Positions 55,917 through 64,000 of a stretch of 64,000 nt of DNA are shown here, one piece after another; position 1 is the stretch's first letter; the number at the start of each line of letters is the position of its first letter. This DNA comes from Azospirillum canadense (lineage in GTDB: Bacteria > Pseudomonadota > Alphaproteobacteria > Azospirillales > Azospirillaceae): assembly GCF_025961225.1 (NCBI RefSeq), contig NZ_JAOQNG010000004.1, forward strand, positions 634,665-698,664. The letters run 5' to 3'. The notes beneath the pieces were generated by a model. That model had not been told where the DNA came from. It ran no database searches and saw only the letters and a list, made by a program, of their open reading frames with translations. The position numbers were made by a program, and so were the translations under genes.

Positions 55917-56996
55917 TCAGAGCTTCCCGTCGGCGGCTTGCTTCATGACCGCGTCGTCGAAGCGCAGCTTCACGTTCTTCACGTCGCCCAGCACCGTGCC
56001 GCCGGGGAACAGGATGCCGACGGCGTCGCGGCTCTTCGCCCCCTCGCCGAGCAGGCCGTGGTCGTAGGAGAAGCTGCGGACGAGGTCCATGGTCTTCACC
56101 AGATCGGGGCTCGCCGCGAAGGACGCGCCGTCGGCCGGGGTGTAGAACATCTTCGTGGTGACCAGCTGCTGCTTGTAGCCGGCCAGATCCGTGCCGGACG
56201 CCTTGGCCATCGCCTCCAGCGCCGCCTTGCCCTCGGCCGTGTCGGGCTTGGTCATCAGGCCCATGATCTCGTACCAGGCGCCGACCAGCGCCTTGGCGAA
56301 GGCCGGGTTGTCGCGCATCGTGCCGGTGTTGACCACCATGAGGTCGATGATCTCGCCCGGCACCTTGGCGCTGTCGAAGACCATGGTGGAGCCGGCGGTC
56401 TTGGCGACCTCGCTCAGCTGCGGGTTCCAGGTCACCGTCGCGGTCACGTCGGCGGAGGAGCTGTAGGCCGACACGATGTCCGCGTCGGACGTGTTCACCA
56501 CCGTGACGTCCTTCTCCTTCATGCCGACGCTGTCCAGCGCGCGGGCCAGCAGGTAGTGCGACACCGACAGTTCGACCAGGTTGACCTTCTGGCCCTTGAT
56601 GTCCTTCAGGGCGGTGCCCTTCTTCAGGACGATGCCGTCGTTGCCGTTGGAATAGTCACCGGAAATCAGCGCCGTCGTGTCCACGCCGCCGGCCGCCGGG
56701 ATGGTCAGCGCGTCCATGTTGGTCATGACGCAGCCGTCGAAGGCGCCGGCCGTGTACTGGTTGATGGATTCGACATAGTCGTTGATCTGCACGACCTCGA
56801 CCTTGATGCCGTACTTGTCGGCCCACTTCTTCATGATGCCGCTGTCGGCGGCGTAGCCCCAGGGCATCCAGCCGGCGTAGATCGACCACGCCACGCGGAA
56901 GTTCTTCTTCTCCGCCGCGAAGGACGGCGCTTGGGAGGCTGCCACGGTGGCGGCGAAGGCCACGCCGAACACGATGTTCTTGAGCAAGGTCCGCAT
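55917..56996 (-). CDS. periplasmic substrate-binding protein, urea/guanidine operon
   Basis: 359 residues from the ATG at 56996 (AGAGGGG upstream). Signal peptide TLLKNIVFGVAFAATVAASQ, cleaved near SFAAEKK. Nitrate/taurine-type fold: FRVAWSIYAGWMPWGYAADSGIMKKWADKYGIKV, then CVMTNMDALTIPAAGGVDTTAL. This is the branch found with urea carboxylase genes. Its ligand is urea or, more likely in view of the neighbours, guanidine (inference). Confidence 0.9.
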   Translation of the reverse strand: MRTLLKNIVFGVAFAATVAASQAPSFAAEKKNFRVAWSIYAGWMPWGYAADSGIMKKWADKYGIKVEVVQINDYVESINQYTAGAFDGCVMTNMDALTIPAAGGVDTTALISGDYSNGNDGIVLKKGTALKDIKGQKVNLVELSVSHYLLARALDSVGMKEKDVTVVNTSDADIVSAYSSSADVTATVTWNPQLSEVAKTAGSTMVFDSAKVPGEIIDLMVVNTGTMRDNPAFAKALVGAWYEIMGLMTKPDTAEGKAALEAMAKASGTDLAGYKQQLVTTKMFYTPADGASFAASPDLVKTMDLVRSFSYDHGLLGEGAKSRDAVGILFPGGTVLGDVKNVKLRFDDAVMKQAADGKL

Positions 56997-57039
56997 CGTC
57001 AAAACCCCTCTTCCGGAATGGTGGTTATCGCGTCGGTCG

Positions 57040-58869
57040 TTATCGCGCCAGCCAGCGGCGCCAGCCGCCGAAGCCGGTGATGTCCTCCGCACCCGCCAGG
57101 GCGGCGGGTTCGCACAGGAAGCCCTTTACGGCCGTGCCGTCCTCCAGCAGGACGGTGCCGATCGCCATGGGCGGAGGAACCTCGGCGACGAAGCTGCCGA
57201 AGGCGGCCTCCGTCAGTTCCCAGATTTCCAGCTCGATGCCGCCCGCCCCACCAGCGTCGCGCACCAGCCCCGGCTTGGCCGGCACGGTGCCGGCCAGCGC
57301 GAAGAGACGGTAGCCGCCGTCCGTCCGCGCCGTGCGGACCAGCCGCGCGCCCCGCCCGGTGAGCTGGTGGTTGAGCGGCTGTCCGCTGAGATGCGCGCCG
57401 ACGACGGCCAGCCGCACCGTGCCGGGCGCCGCATGGTCGGCGTCCAGCGCCGGCCCCTGCGGCAGTTGCCGCGTGGCGCCGATGGGCAGGGCCTGCGCGC
57501 GGTGCAGCCGGTCGGCCAGCACCGCCAAAGCGCCATCGGCGAAGGCTGGCCCGACCAGCGTCGCGCCGAAGGGCAAGCCCCCCTTCGGCCCGTTGCCCGG
57601 CCGGAATCCCGCCGGCACGGCGATTGCCGACAGGTCCATCAGGTTCACGAAGTTCGTGTAATACCCCAGGTTGCTGTTCAGCCGCACAGGATCGGCCAGC
57701 AGTTCCTCGATCGTGTAGGTCGTGCCGGTGGTCGGCAGCAGCAGCACGTCCATCCCGGCCCACTCGGCCTCCGCCTTGCGGGTCAGTTCGGCCAGCCGGT
57801 ACATGCCGGCGAAGGCGTCCACGGCGCCGATGGCCTCCGCCCCCAGTACGATGCCGCGCACGACGGGGTGGATGGAGTCCGGGGAGGCCTTGGCGAAGTC
57901 GCGGATGGCGGCCAGCCGCTCCGCCACCCAGGGGCCGGAATAGAGCAGCTGGGCCGCGTCGCGGAACGGCGTAAAGTCCACCGGGACCCGCGTGCCGCCC
58001 AGCGCCTCCAGCCGGTCGGCAGCAGCGGCGAACAGGCGCGCCGCCGCGTCGTCGCCGAAGAACTCCAGCCCGTCCCGCGGCACGCCGAAGCGGAAGCCGA
58101 GCGGCCAGGCCGCGGGCTCCGTCGCCGCAGCCGGGGCCTTGCGGGAGTAGGGATCGGCCGGATCGAAGGCGCCCATGACCTTCAAGACGGCCAGCGCGTC
58201 GCCCGCCGTCCCGGCGAAGATCGACACCACGTCCTGCGTCCGGCAGGCCGGGACGACGCCGCTGGCGCTGACCAGCCCTTTGGTCGGCTTCAGACCCACG
58301 ACGTTGTTGAAGGCCGCCGGCACGCGTCCCGACCCCGCCGTGTCGGTGCCGAGCGCGAAGCTGACCAACCCCGCCCCCACCGCAACGCCGGAGCCGGAGC
58401 TTGACCCGCCCGACACATAGCGCTCGTCGAACACCGAGGACGGGATGCCGTAGGGCGACCGGGTGCCGACCAGCCCGGTGGCGAACTGGTCCAGGTTGGT
58501 CTTGCCGATCAGGATGGCCCCGGCGTCCACCAGCCGCTGCACCACGGTCGCGGAACGGTCCGGCGTGTAGGCGAAGTCCGGGCAGCCGGCCGTGGTCGAC
58601 AGGCCGGCCACGTCGATGTTGTCCTTCACCGCGAAGGGAATGCCGAACAGCGGCAGGTCGGCGCCCGCGGCCTTGCGCGCCTGGGCGGCATCCAGCTGCC
58701 GGCCGGCCTCGGCGCGGCTCAGCAGGTGGATCCAGACCGGCCTCTCGCCCCGCTCGTCGATGCGGGCGTAGACGGCGTCCAGCACCCCCTCCGGCGTCAG
58801 GCCGCCCTCGGTGTAGGCCTTTGCGAGAACCGCGATTTCCAGGCTCAAGGTGGTCATGGGGTTCTCCAT
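57040..58869 (-). CDS. atzF: allophanate hydrolase
   Basis: 609 residues; hydrolyses allophanate to two CO2 and two ammonia. Amidase-signature domain with the Ser-Ser-Lys triad: Lys in FAVKDNIDVAG, Ser in TDTAGSGRVPAAF and the nucleophile region SGGSSSGSGVAVG; then the family-specific C-terminal domain (from about residue 470, KGFLCEPAALAGAEDITGFGGW at the end). The ATG at 58869 overlaps the carboxylase stop and has CGGAGG upstream, preferred to the ATG at 58857. Confidence 0.93.
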   Translation of the reverse strand: MENPMTTLSLEIAVLAKAYTEGGLTPEGVLDAVYARIDERGERPVWIHLLSRAEAGRQLDAAQARKAAGADLPLFGIPFAVKDNIDVAGLSTTAGCPDFAYTPDRSATVVQRLVDAGAILIGKTNLDQFATGLVGTRSPYGIPSSVFDERYVSGGSSSGSGVAVGAGLVSFALGTDTAGSGRVPAAFNNVVGLKPTKGLVSASGVVPACRTQDVVSIFAGTAGDALAVLKVMGAFDPADPYSRKAPAAATEPAAWPLGFRFGVPRDGLEFFGDDAAARLFAAAADRLEALGGTRVPVDFTPFRDAAQLLYSGPWVAERLAAIRDFAKASPDSIHPVVRGIVLGAEAIGAVDAFAGMYRLAELTRKAEAEWAGMDVLLLPTTGTTYTIEELLADPVRLNSNLGYYTNFVNLMDLSAIAVPAGFRPGNGPKGGLPFGATLVGPAFADGALAVLADRLHRAQALPIGATRQLPQGPALDADHAAPGTVRLAVVGAHLSGQPLNHQLTGRGARLVRTARTDGGYRLFALAGTVPAKPGLVRDAGGAGGIELEIWELTEAAFGSFVAEVPPPMAIGTVLLEDGTAVKGFLCEPAALAGAEDITGFGGWRRWLAR

Positions 58870-61800
58870 CACGCGGCCTCCGGGAGCAGGACGGCGAGCG
58901 TCTGGCCCAGCGTCACCGCCTGCCCCTCGGCGCAGCGGATTTCGGCGACGGTGCCGGCCACCGGGGCGGCGACCGCGATTTCCATTTTCATCGATTCCAC
59001 GATCAGCAGCGGGTCGCCGGCCTTCACCGCCGTGCCGGGCTCCGCGGCGATCTTCCAGACGCTGCCGGGCACGGGGCTCGGCACCGCCTCCCCGCCGGGG
59101 GGCAGGTCGGCATCGGCACCGCCCGGTCCGGCGTCCGGCAGGTCGGCCGCATAGCCGATCTGGCCCGACGCCTCCCACCGCGCACGTTCCTCCTCGAAGG
59201 CAGCCTGCTGGCGCGTCTTGAAGGCGGCGATGCTGTCCCGGTTCTCGCCCAGGAAGCGGTTGTAGTCGGCGAGGCGGAAGGTCTCCACCTCGATGCGCAG
59301 CTTGGCGCGGCCGAGCGGGAAGTCGGCGCGGAAGGCCATCAGCTCGTCGTGGCTGACGGGGTGGAAGCGGATCTGGTCGAAGTGGCGCAGCAGCCAGGGC
59401 TTGCCGGGCTCGAACGCGTCGGTGGTCCGGTGCGTGTTCCACATCTGGCAGGTGCGGCCGACGAACTGGTAGCCGCCCGGCCCCTCCATGCCGTAGACGC
59501 ACAGGTAGGCGCCGCCGATGCCCACCGCGTTCTCCGGCGTCCAGGTGCGGGCCGGGTTGTACTTGGTGGTGACCAGCCGGTGCCGCGGGTCCACCGGCGT
59601 GGCAACCGGCGCCCCCAGATACACGTCGCCGAGGCCGAGCACGAGGTAGCTGGCGTCGAACACGATGCGCTTGACCGCCTCGACATCGTCCAACCCATTG
59701 ATGCGCCGGATGAATTCGATGTTGCTCGGGCACCAGGGCGCGTCGGCGCGCACCGACTGCATGTATTTGGAAATGGCGAGCCGCGTGGCCTCGTCGTCCC
59801 AGGACAGCGGCAGGTGGATGACCCGCGTCGGCACTTCAAGGTCGGCGATGCCCGCCAGCTCCTTCTCCGCCCCGACCAGCCGGTCGAGCAGGTTGGCGAG
59901 GGGAAGGATACGGCTGTCGTAATGGACCTGCAGCGACCGGATGCCCGGCGTCAGATCCAGGATTCCGGGAAGCTGCTGCGCGATCAGCGCCTGCTGGAGC
60001 GCGTGGACCCGGAACCGCAGGTTCAGGTCCAACACCAACGGCCCGTATTCGACCAGAAGGTACTTGTCGCCCGCGCGGCGGTACACGACGGCGGGACAGG
60101 TGTCGGTGGCCGCAATGCGGTGGATGATGGCGTCATTGTCCCCTTTCCCCCCCGGGGCGCGGAGCCGACGGCCGAAGGCCGGACGGGCGCCGAAGGCGAC
60201 CGTAGGCGGAGCGAGGTCGCAAGACTTGCGAGCGACCTGGGTTAGGGTGAGGGGGTTCTCCCTCTCCCCTCCGGGGAAAGGGTGGCCCGCAGGGCCGGGT
60301 GAGGGGGGTGCGCGTGTGCCGGACGTGCTGGACATGCCGGACCCCCTCACCCCAGCCCTCTCCCCAGAGGGGAGAGGGAGTGCCCCCTCACCCCGACCCT
60401 CTCCCCGGGGGGGAGAGGGAGTAATTTGCGGAGCGGAGAGCAGCGCTTCCTGCGCCTCCTCCAACCCTTCCGCCTCATCCGCCGTCAGCCGCCGGAACCG
60501 CAGCTTGTCCCCCGGCCGCAGCTGGCCGACCTTCCACAGCTCCGCGCTGACGATCGTCGCCGGGCAGACGAAGCCACCCAGGCTTGGACCATCGGGGCCG
60601 AGGATCACCGGCATGTCGCCGGTGAAGTCGATGGCGCCGATGGCGTAGGCGTTGTCGTGGATGTTGGAGGGGTGCAGACCCGCCTCCCCGCCGTCCTTGC
60701 GCGCCCAGGTCGGCTTCGGGCCGATCAGGCGGACGCCGGTGCGGCTGGAGTTGTAGTGCACCTCCCAGTCCGCGGCGAAGAAGGCCGCGATGTCCTCGTC
60801 CGTGAAGAAGTCCGGGGCGCCATGCGGACCGTAGAGGACGCCGATCTCCCAGGCGTGGCCGTGCGCGGGCACCGTTTCCAAATGCTGCGGCTCGCCAGCC
60901 GGCGTGTCGCCCAGATGCAGGATGTCGCCGGGCAGCAGGGCGCGCCCGCCATGGCCGCCGAACTTGCCGAGCGTGAAGGTGGACTTGCTGCCGAGATAGT
61001 CCGGCACGTCCAGCCCGCCACGCACCAGCAGATAGGCGCGGCAACCCGCCCCGCTGACCGTGCCAATGCGCAGAGTCGCGCCCGCCGGAACGGAGACCGG
61101 CCGCCAGAAGGGCACCGGCGTTCCGTCGATGTCCGCCGGCATGGCGGCGCCGGTCAGGCAGACCACCGCCTCCGCATTGAACCTCAGGGTCGGCCCCGAA
61201 ACGGTGATCTCCAGCCCCGCCGCCCCGTCCGGGTTGCCGAGCGCGCGGTTGCCGAGCCGGAAGGCCAGCGGGTCCATCGGCCCGGAGGGCGGCACGCCGA
61301 CCTCCCAATAGCCGACGCGGCCCGGATGATCCTGCACCGTGGTCAGCGTGCCGGGGGTGACCACCTCCAGCGTGCGCGCGGTGTAGGCGACCGTTTCCAG
61401 GTAGCGCGTGGTGATGCCGCCCGCCGCGAAGACCGGATCAGCCGCGAGTTGCCGCAGGTAGCCGAGGTTCGTCTCGATCCCCGACAGACGGCAGCGGGCC
61501 AGCGCGTCGCGCAGCTTGGCCAGCGCGTCGGCGCGGTCGGTGCCGCGCACGATCACCTTGGCGACCAGCGGGTCGTAGAAGGGCGTGACCTCGCTGCCCT
61601 GCTCCACCCAGGTCTCGACGCGGGCATCCTCGGGGAACGCCGCCTCGGTCAGGATGCCGGAGCAGGGGCGGAAGTTGCGGCCGGGGTCCTCGGCGTAGAC
61701 GCGCACCTGGATCGACGCGCCTTGCGCGGTACCCTTGTGCTGTTCAAGGGGCAGCGGCTCGCCGGCGGCCTGCCGGACCATCCATTCGACAAGATCGATG

Positions 61801-62714
61801 CCGGTGACCTCCTCGGTCACGCCGTGCTCGACCTGGAGGCGGGTGTTGACCTCCAAGAAATAGGCCTCGCCCGCCGCGTCGTCGTAGACGAACTCGACCG
61901 TGCCGGCGGACTGGTAGTTTACCGCGCGGCCCAGCCGCTCCGCCGCGTCGAACAGTTGGCGCCGCAGGTCGTCGGAAATGCCGGGGGCCGGTGTCTCCTC
62001 AATGACCTTCTGGTTGCGCCGCTGGGCGGAGCAGTCGCGCTCGCCCAGAGCCACCACGGTGCCGCGGCCATCGCCGAAAATCTGCACCTCGATGTGGCGG
62101 GCGCGCTCGACGAACTTCTCCAGATAGACGCCGCTGTCCTTGAAGTTGTTGCGCGACAGGCGCTGCACCGCCTCGAACTGCGCGGCCAGCGCGTCGGGGT
62201 CGCGGCACAGCTGCATGCCGATGCCGCCGCCGCCCGCCGTGCTCTTGATCATCACCGGGTAGCCGATGCGCGCGGCCTCGATCTTCGCCTGCTCCGCGTT
62301 ATCCAGCAGGCCGCTGCCGGGCGACAGGGGCACGCCGCTGCGCTCCGCCAGTTCCCGCGCGGTGTGTTTCAGGCCGAAGGCGCGCATCTGTTCCGGCGTC
62401 GGGCCGATGAAGGCAATGCCGGCCGCGGCACAGGCCTCCGCAAAGCCCGGATTCTCCGACAGGAAGCCGTAACCGGGGTGGATCGCCTGCGCGCCGGTGG
62501 CCTTCGCCGCCGCCAGGATGCGGTCGGCATTCAGGTAACTTTCCGAGACGGCGGCCGGACCGATGCACACGGCCTCTCCCGCCAGGGCGACGTGCAGGGA
62601 ATGGGAGTCGGCCTCCGAATAGACGGCCACCGACTTGATGCCCATGCGGTCGAGCGTTCGGATCACGCGGCAAGCGATCTCGCCGCGGTTGGCAATCAGG
62701 ACCTTGGTGAACAT
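58869..62714 (-). CDS. uca: biotin-dependent guanidine/urea carboxylase
   Basis: 1281 residues from the ATG at 62714 (AAGGGG upstream). Order: biotin carboxylase (MFTKVLIANRGEIACRVIRT; TAGGGGIGMQLCRD; to about 450), AHS2/KipA domain (about 465-760, from TLTTVQDHPGRVGYWEVGVP), AHS1/KipI domain (about 860-1080), a linker and the biotinyl domain (VESMKMEIAVAAP, biotin Lys1243). ATP-dependent carboxylation gives allophanate or carboxyguanidine. It is longer than the usual about 1200 because a Pro/Gly/Arg-rich insert (about 764-859), encoded by palindromic repeats, separates AHS2 from AHS1. The frame is intact. Confidence 0.92.
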   Translation of the reverse strand: MFTKVLIANRGEIACRVIRTLDRMGIKSVAVYSEADSHSLHVALAGEAVCIGPAAVSESYLNADRILAAAKATGAQAIHPGYGFLSENPGFAEACAAAGIAFIGPTPEQMRAFGLKHTARELAERSGVPLSPGSGLLDNAEQAKIEAARIGYPVMIKSTAGGGGIGMQLCRDPDALAAQFEAVQRLSRNNFKDSGVYLEKFVERARHIEVQIFGDGRGTVVALGERDCSAQRRNQKVIEETPAPGISDDLRRQLFDAAERLGRAVNYQSAGTVEFVYDDAAGEAYFLEVNTRLQVEHGVTEEVTGIDLVEWMVRQAAGEPLPLEQHKGTAQGASIQVRVYAEDPGRNFRPCSGILTEAAFPEDARVETWVEQGSEVTPFYDPLVAKVIVRGTDRADALAKLRDALARCRLSGIETNLGYLRQLAADPVFAAGGITTRYLETVAYTARTLEVVTPGTLTTVQDHPGRVGYWEVGVPPSGPMDPLAFRLGNRALGNPDGAAGLEITVSGPTLRFNAEAVVCLTGAAMPADIDGTPVPFWRPVSVPAGATLRIGTVSGAGCRAYLLVRGGLDVPDYLGSKSTFTLGKFGGHGGRALLPGDILHLGDTPAGEPQHLETVPAHGHAWEIGVLYGPHGAPDFFTDEDIAAFFAADWEVHYNSSRTGVRLIGPKPTWARKDGGEAGLHPSNIHDNAYAIGAIDFTGDMPVILGPDGPSLGGFVCPATIVSAELWKVGQLRPGDKLRFRRLTADEAEGLEEAQEALLSAPQITPSPPRGEGRGEGALPLPSGERAGVRGSGMSSTSGTRAPPSPGPAGHPFPGGERENPLTLTQVARKSCDLAPPTVAFGARPAFGRRLRAPGGKGDNDAIIHRIAATDTCPAVVYRRAGDKYLLVEYGPLVLDLNLRFRVHALQQALIAQQLPGILDLTPGIRSLQVHYDSRILPLANLLDRLVGAEKELAGIADLEVPTRVIHLPLSWDDEATRLAISKYMQSVRADAPWCPSNIEFIRRINGLDDVEAVKRIVFDASYLVLGLGDVYLGAPVATPVDPRHRLVTTKYNPARTWTPENAVGIGGAYLCVYGMEGPGGYQFVGRTCQMWNTHRTTDAFEPGKPWLLRHFDQIRFHPVSHDELMAFRADFPLGRAKLRIEVETFRLADYNRFLGENRDSIAAFKTRQQAAFEEERARWEASGQIGYAADLPDAGPGGADADLPPGGEAVPSPVPGSVWKIAAEPGTAVKAGDPLLIVESMKMEIAVAAPVAGTVAEIRCAEGQAVTLGQTLAVLLPEAA
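60136..60425. repeat. palindromic repeat cluster inserted in frame in the carboxylase gene
   Basis: Two direct 41-bp units at 60342-60382 and 60383-60423, each CCCCCTCACCCC followed by CCTCTCCCC and its inverse GGGAGAGGG. An inverted partner lies at about 60258-60310 (CCCTCTCCCCTCC ... GGGTGAGGGG). The remaining left part is GC-rich filler to about 60136. The translated product is low complexity and falls between two domains. Confidence 0.85.
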
Positions 62715-62724
62715 GATGAACCCC

Positions 62725-63384
62725 TTATGCCGCCCCAATGGACGAAGAGTTCCAGACCAGAACCTCGATCGGCGTCGGGTTGTAGTCGTTGCAGGGGTTG
62801 TTCAGCTGCGGGCAGTTGGAGATCAGGACGATCACGTCCATCGCCGCGCGCATCTCCACATACTTGCCGGGGCCGCTGACGCCGTCGGCGAAGGTCAGCC
62901 CGCCGTCGGGGGTGACCGGCACGTTCATGAAGAAGTTGATGTTGTGGGTGATGTCGCGCTTGGTCATGCCGAACTGCTCGTTCTGCGCCACGGCCAGCAT
63001 CCAGCTGTCCCGGCAGGCGTGCATGCACTTCTTCTCAAGCGCGTAACGCACGGTGTTGCTTTCCGTCGCGCAGGCGCCGCCCAGCGTGTCGTGCCGGCCG
63101 ACCGTGTCGGCGACGATCTCCAGCATCGGGTTGCCCATGGTGGAGATCAGTTTGGTGCCGACCGACAGGTAGACGTTGCGCTGTTCGCGGATCGTGTCCA
63201 CCGCGCTGTAGCGCTCGGCCGGGTCGGCGGCGCTGTAGAACAGCGTGTCGGCGGCCTGATTGCCCTCCAGGTCCACGATGCGGAGGGTCTGGCCCTGGCG
63301 GACCACCTCCATCCAGTAATCGCCCGCCAGAACGACCTTGCGGTGGGCGGCGGCGCTGGGGCTGAGGGTGCTTTCCTTGATCAT
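62725..63384 (-). CDS. DUF1989 urea-carboxylase-associated protein (carboxyguanidine deiminase subunit type)
   Basis: 219 residues from the ATG at 63384. Family motifs: QTLRIVDLEGNQAADTLFYSAADPAERYS, VADTVGRHDTLGGACATESNTVRY and KKCMHACRDSWML; conserved Cys/His residues suit metal binding. In related clusters the two DUF1989 proteins form carboxyguanidine deiminase (CgdAB), which turns carboxyguanidine into allophanate. Lies 10 bases before the carboxylase start. Which of the two subunits this is was not decided. Confidence 0.87.
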   Translation of the reverse strand: MIKESTLSPSAAAHRKVVLAGDYWMEVVRQGQTLRIVDLEGNQAADTLFYSAADPAERYSAVDTIREQRNVYLSVGTKLISTMGNPMLEIVADTVGRHDTLGGACATESNTVRYALEKKCMHACRDSWMLAVAQNEQFGMTKRDITHNINFFMNVPVTPDGGLTFADGVSGPGKYVEMRAAMDVIVLISNCPQLNNPCNDYNPTPIEVLVWNSSSIGAA

Positions 63385-63398
63385 GACCGGCGCTCCCC

Positions 63399-64000
63399 TC
63401 AGCAACCGCAGAGGTGATAGAGGTGGTTGTTCGCGAACCCGCGCCCGTTCTCCGGCCGGGAGGTCTTGCACAGATCGTCCTCGGCGACCGGGTCGGCCTT
63501 GCGGAGCTGGCAGGCAATGGGCTTGCGCGGGTACTCCGCGGCGGGGTTCAGCGGGTGCGGGCAGGTGTGGAACAGCACCAGCGTGTCCATCTCGAACCGC
63601 AGGTCCACATGCGCGCCGGCCTTGGCGGCGGACGGGTCGAAGACCATCGTCCCGTCCTCCTCCGTGCGCACCTTGCTGAACCAGTTGACGTTGGCAGCGA
63701 GGTCGCGGCGGCCGAGCCCGTACTTCGCGGCCTCCACCAGGAAGCTGTCGTGGCCGTTCAGCGCCCAGTCGTTGCGGTGCTCCTGGTAGCTCTTCTGCCC
63801 CCAGCGCTCCGCGACCAGGGCCTTCGTCGAATTGCCGCAGACGGTGTCGTGCCAGCCCGCCGTGTCCTCGATGATGGAGCAGAAGATGCGACCCATGTCG
63901 GAATAGAGGCAGTGGCCCGCCGTCAGCTTGAAGGTGTGCTGGCACTTCAGCGTGTCGGGCGCGTTGTAGCGCTCAAGATGGTTCTGCGGGTTGTAGAACA
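63399..64000 (-). CDS. second DUF1989 protein, 5' end beyond window
   Basis: The frame runs off the right edge (reads FYNPQNHLERYNAPDTLKCQ at the edge); about 200 residues are visible. Family motifs: HCLYSDMGRIFCSIIEDTAGWHDTVCGNS, NWFSKVRTEEDG and LVLFHTCPHPLNPAAEYPRKPI. Partner of the downstream DUF1989 protein, 14 bases apart. Upstream regulatory sequence (in such operons often a guanidine-I riboswitch) is outside the window. Confidence 0.87.
   Translation of the reverse strand, partial: FYNPQNHLERYNAPDTLKCQHTFKLTAGHCLYSDMGRIFCSIIEDTAGWHDTVCGNSTKALVAERWGQKSYQEHRNDWALNGHDSFLVEAAKYGLGRRDLAANVNWFSKVRTEEDGTMVFDPSAAKAGAHVDLRFEMDTLVLFHTCPHPLNPAAEYPRKPIACQLRKADPVAEDDLCKTSRPENGRGFANNHLYHLCGC

Noticed and set aside
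60136..60425. Carboxylase as a pseudogene broken by repeats
   Set aside because: The frame stays open, both flanking domains and the biotin motif are intact, and downstream genes overlap normally.

Overview
The window is GC-rich, gene-dense bacterial DNA of an alphaproteobacterial kind. Gene content (selenoprotein formate dehydrogenase, several chemoreceptors and PAS kinases, a ferredoxin-domain cyclase, a guanidine/urea carboxylase cluster) and codon style suggest Azospirillum or a close Rhodospirillales relative. That assignment is inference; no rRNA gene is present to settle it.

Layout. (1) 1-11.75 kb is a compact selenocysteine locus. selA (cut by the window edge), selB, selC (tRNA-Sec, overlapping the end of selB) and a formate/nitrite-family channel lie on the plus strand. 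Facing them on the minus strand is a six-gene unit: selD (fused to an FAD oxidoreductase), a small protein, fdnG with an in-frame UGA followed by a SECIS-like hairpin, the iron-sulfur subunit, an NrfD-like membrane subunit, and a second small protein. It both makes Sec and uses it. (2) 12-20 kb holds HU, two hypothetical proteins, a two-domain cold-shock protein, a membrane/2Fe-2S/cyclase protein, a short region with a probable small RNA and a 44-residue protein, a chemoreceptor and a cardiolipin synthase. (3) 20-32 kb holds an acyl-CoA ligase, an isoaspartyl methyltransferase with tandem 15-mers in its leader, a second chemoreceptor, an MFS carrier, Kup, a large hybrid kinase and a VanZ-like protein. 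(4) 32-43 kb holds divergent bdcR/bdcA with visible operators, Hmp, a TetR-MFS pair, a PhnD-like binding protein paired with a hybrid kinase, and a haem peroxidase with a type I secretion-like tail. (5) 43-53 kb holds a DUF2252 protein, a carbohydrate-type ABC transporter coupled to a TauD-like dioxygenase with a candidate leader peptide, a molybdopterin oxidoreductase and a hemerythrin protein. (6) 53-64 kb holds a DMT carrier and a minus-strand operon for carboxylation and hydrolysis of guanidine (or urea): two DUF1989 proteins, a biotin carboxylase, allophanate hydrolase, an ABC transporter and a 59-residue protein. The operon enters from beyond the right edge.

The least expected signals are: a repeat cluster that has become an in-frame segment of the biotin carboxylase; NsrR-like sites shared by hmp and the hemerythrin gene; terminator hairpins that contain stop codons; a possible cysteine-containing leader peptide before tauD; and an orphan minus-strand transcript beside a GntR-like palindrome.
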